In this document: piece by piece, positions 5,251-6,751 of the stretch
How the letters are laid out: each line of letters begins with the position of its first letter
Position numbering within the stretch: the first letter of the stretch is position 1
Source: Bacteroidota bacterium
GTDB lineage: Bacteria > Bacteroidota > Bacteroidia > Flavobacteriales > Schleiferiaceae
Assembly: GCA_003023665.1 (NCBI GenBank)
Contig: PXYR01000094.1
Span: forward strand, 1-6,751
Direction of reading: 5' to 3'
DNA: 6,751 nt
Translations under genes and position numbers: made by a program
Notes under the pieces: generated by a model
The model's input: only the letters and a program-made list of their open reading frames with translations
Told to the model about the DNA's origin: nothing
Databases searched by the model: none

Positions 5251-6751
5251 GAATCAGCATTTAGATTTCCCAAGTTAACCAATGCGGCATATTTACCTCC
5301 ATTTTCTATCAATTCTAGGTGTGTGCCTAATTCTACAACCTTACCATCTTCCACGTATGCAATTTGATCAGCATTTTTAATTGTGCTCAATCGATGAGCA
5401 ACTACCACGGTAGTGCGTTCTTTCATGAGTACTTCTAACGCCTGTTGCACACGAGCTTCACTTTCATTATCCAAAGCAGCAGTGGCCTCATCCAACAATA
5501 ATAGTTTTGGATTTACATAAAAAGCGCGTGCAATACTCAGTCGTTGTCGCTGGCCACCACTCAATGAGGCACCGCCCTCACCAATAGGTTTTCCTTGGGC
5601 CCATTGAGAAGTAAATTCAGTACAATAGGCCGCCTCTAACGCCTGGTTTATTTTAGTCTTATTGTGTTCTGAACCTAAAGCAATGTTGTTTTCAAAATCT
5701 GTGTTAAACAATAATGGTTGCTGAGGCACCCATCCAATTTTGTTGCGATACGCTTTTAATTCCGCTTCCTTCAAGTCCAAGCTACCCATAGAAATGGAAC
5801 CTTGCTGCGGGTGGGCAAATCCTGCAAGTAAATACAGTAGCGTGGTTTTACCAGAACCTGAAGGACCTACTATTGCCGTGGTCTTTCCCGCAGGAATAAG
5901 TAAATTAAGATCTTTGAGCACCTCCGTATCATCGTAAGAAAAGAAGACATTTTTTAACCTTATATCTTCACTCCATTGCCGGGCATTTGGAGTAATATGT
6001 CCGTTTCTTGCCTCTTCCAAATCAAGTACCTCAAACACCCTAGCAGCAGAAGCATTACCCTTTTGAATATCGTAAAGTGCATTGGTTACGTTTTTAAATG
6101 CTGGTATAAGCTGGTAAAACAACACTACAAAAGCGATCAGTTCACCACCCGTCATGCTGCGGCCTGCGACCACTTCCATTCCTCCTAAATAGAGAACAAT
6201 AAGCAATACACTAACCCCTAGTACCTCAGCTATAGGTGAACTCAGGTCGCGTTTACGAAAAACACTTACCATATGTTTAGTCCAAAGCTTTAAGCTTGCT
6301 TGGTACCGGTTAGACATAGCACGTTCTGCAACAAATGCTTTAATTACAGGTAAGTTCGTTAATACTTCCTCTAAGGCCGAAGTGTTTTGGCCCAACTCCT
6401 CTTGAGCTTGCTTGGCGCTCCTCTTTAAACTTTTGCCCACCGTTGCAATAAGTCCCCCAGATATTGGAATTATGGCTATAGCCAATAAGGTTAATTTGGG
6501 ACTCATTGTAAACAATAAAATCAATGTTCCTAGGATCATTAAAGGATCTCTAACAAAGCCCTCCATCCCTTTTAACATTGACCACTCAATCTCATTCAAA
6601 TCCGCTGTTGCCCGCGTAAGCATATCGCCTTTTTTCAACTCACTATGTTGACGCAGAGACAAAGACATCCATTTGTCATGCAGTTGCTTTTTTAACTGGG
6701 CTACAATGCCATTTCTAACAGGAGCAAGAATGTAAAGCGCACCATATCTGC
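5247..6751 (-). CDS. ABC exporter half-transporter (MsbA-like TMD-NBD fusion), N-terminus beyond right edge
   Basis: The frame is open from the TGA at 5249-5247 to the window end (500 codons). An internal Met at 6668 is not the start: 27 further in-frame codons upstream continue the typical exporter sequence (RYGALYILAPVRNG, then the LKKQLHDKW region). Full exporters have about 580-610 residues, so roughly 100 are missing. The transmembrane domain occupies about 5967-6751, with hydrophobic segments near 6540-6430 and 6235-6100. The nucleotide-binding domain (about 5250-5966) is complete: A-loop Tyr in FFSYDD, Walker A GPSGSGKTT, Q-loop WVPQQP, signature LSGGQRQR, Walker B LLLLDEA, D-loop ALD and H-loop VVAHRLS. 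As a half-transporter it should dimerise in the inner membrane and use ATP to export a hydrophobic or lipid-like substrate; the real substrate is unknown. It is the upstream gene of an operon with the epimerase (ATGA overlap). No sign of damage is seen. Confidence 0.95.
   Translation of the reverse strand, partial: RYGALYILAPVRNGIVAQLKKQLHDKWMSLSLRQHSELKKGDMLTRATADLNEIEWSMLKGMEGFVRDPLMILGTLILLFTMSPKLTLLAIAIIPISGGLIATVGKSLKRSAKQAQEELGQNTSALEEVLTNLPVIKAFVAERAMSNRYQASLKLWTKHMVSVFRKRDLSSPIAEVLGVSVLLIVLYLGGMEVVAGRSMTGGELIAFVVLFYQLIPAFKNVTNALYDIQKGNASAARVFEVLDLEEARNGHITPNARQWSEDIRLKNVFFSYDDTEVLKDLNLLIPAGKTTAIVGPSGSGKTTLLYLLAGFAHPQQGSISMGSLDLKEAELKAYRNKIGWVPQQPLLFNTDFENNIALGSEHNKTKINQALEAAYCTEFTSQWAQGKPIGEGGASLSGGQRQRLSIARAFYVNPKLLLLDEATAALDNESEARVQQALEVLMKERTTVVVAHRLSTIKNADQIAYVEDGKVVELGTHLELIENGGKYAALVNLGNLNADS

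Noticed and set aside
5740..6651. Plus-strand frames opposite the ABC exporter gene (65-79 codons)
   Set aside because: They are antisense shadows of the exporter, whose motifs are intact on the other strand.
6666..6668. ATG at 6668 as the start of the ABC exporter
   Set aside because: The frame continues upstream without a stop to the window edge and encodes typical exporter sequence, so this Met is internal.

Overview
This window looks like chromosomal DNA of a Bacteroidota bacterium, most likely a marine or environmental member of the Flavobacteriia. The evidence is a secreted GEVED-domain protein, genes without Shine-Dalgarno sequences, promoter elements of the TAnnTTTG type, a tRNA gene with no encoded CCA end, and AT-rich intergenic DNA. 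The genus cannot be fixed from what is visible. The window is mostly ordinary; its most interesting parts are the export signal on KatG and the DNA just upstream of katG.

Layout from left to right. (1) Bases 1-544, minus strand, hold the N-terminal 181 residues of a secreted GEVED-domain protein. Its reading frame is open through the left edge, and it starts at an ATG in a different frame from the longest nearby ORF. (2) Bases 545-1231 form a 687-base AT-rich divergent intergenic region with no convincing gene. It carries candidate regulatory elements, including a four-half-site array just upstream of katG. (3) Bases 1232-3517, plus strand, encode a complete bifunctional catalase-peroxidase (KatG) with an N-terminal signal peptide and a cysteine in lipobox position. 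It is followed by a strong 12-bp-stem terminator. (4) Bases 3563-3898, plus strand, encode a small unknown four-helix membrane protein that starts three bases after the terminator T-run. (5) Bases 3901-3930 form a hairpin able to terminate transcripts from both sides. (6) Bases 3942-4015, minus strand, are a CAU-anticodon tRNA with a recognisable promoter. (7) Bases 4255-4866, plus strand, encode a YihX-like HAD phosphatase. Its tail overlaps by 30 bases the tail of (8), the convergent methylmalonyl-CoA epimerase gene (4837-5250, minus). (9) Bases 5247-6751, minus strand, encode an ABC exporter half-transporter whose N-terminus lies beyond the right edge. Its stop codon overlaps the epimerase start as ATGA.

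Functional reading. KatG appears to act outside the cytoplasm against hydrogen peroxide. The ABC exporter and the epimerase are translationally coupled but not obviously linked in function. The epimerase connects (S)- and (R)-methylmalonyl-CoA in propionyl-CoA and succinyl-CoA metabolism. No mobile element, CRISPR array or clearly new multi-gene system is visible.
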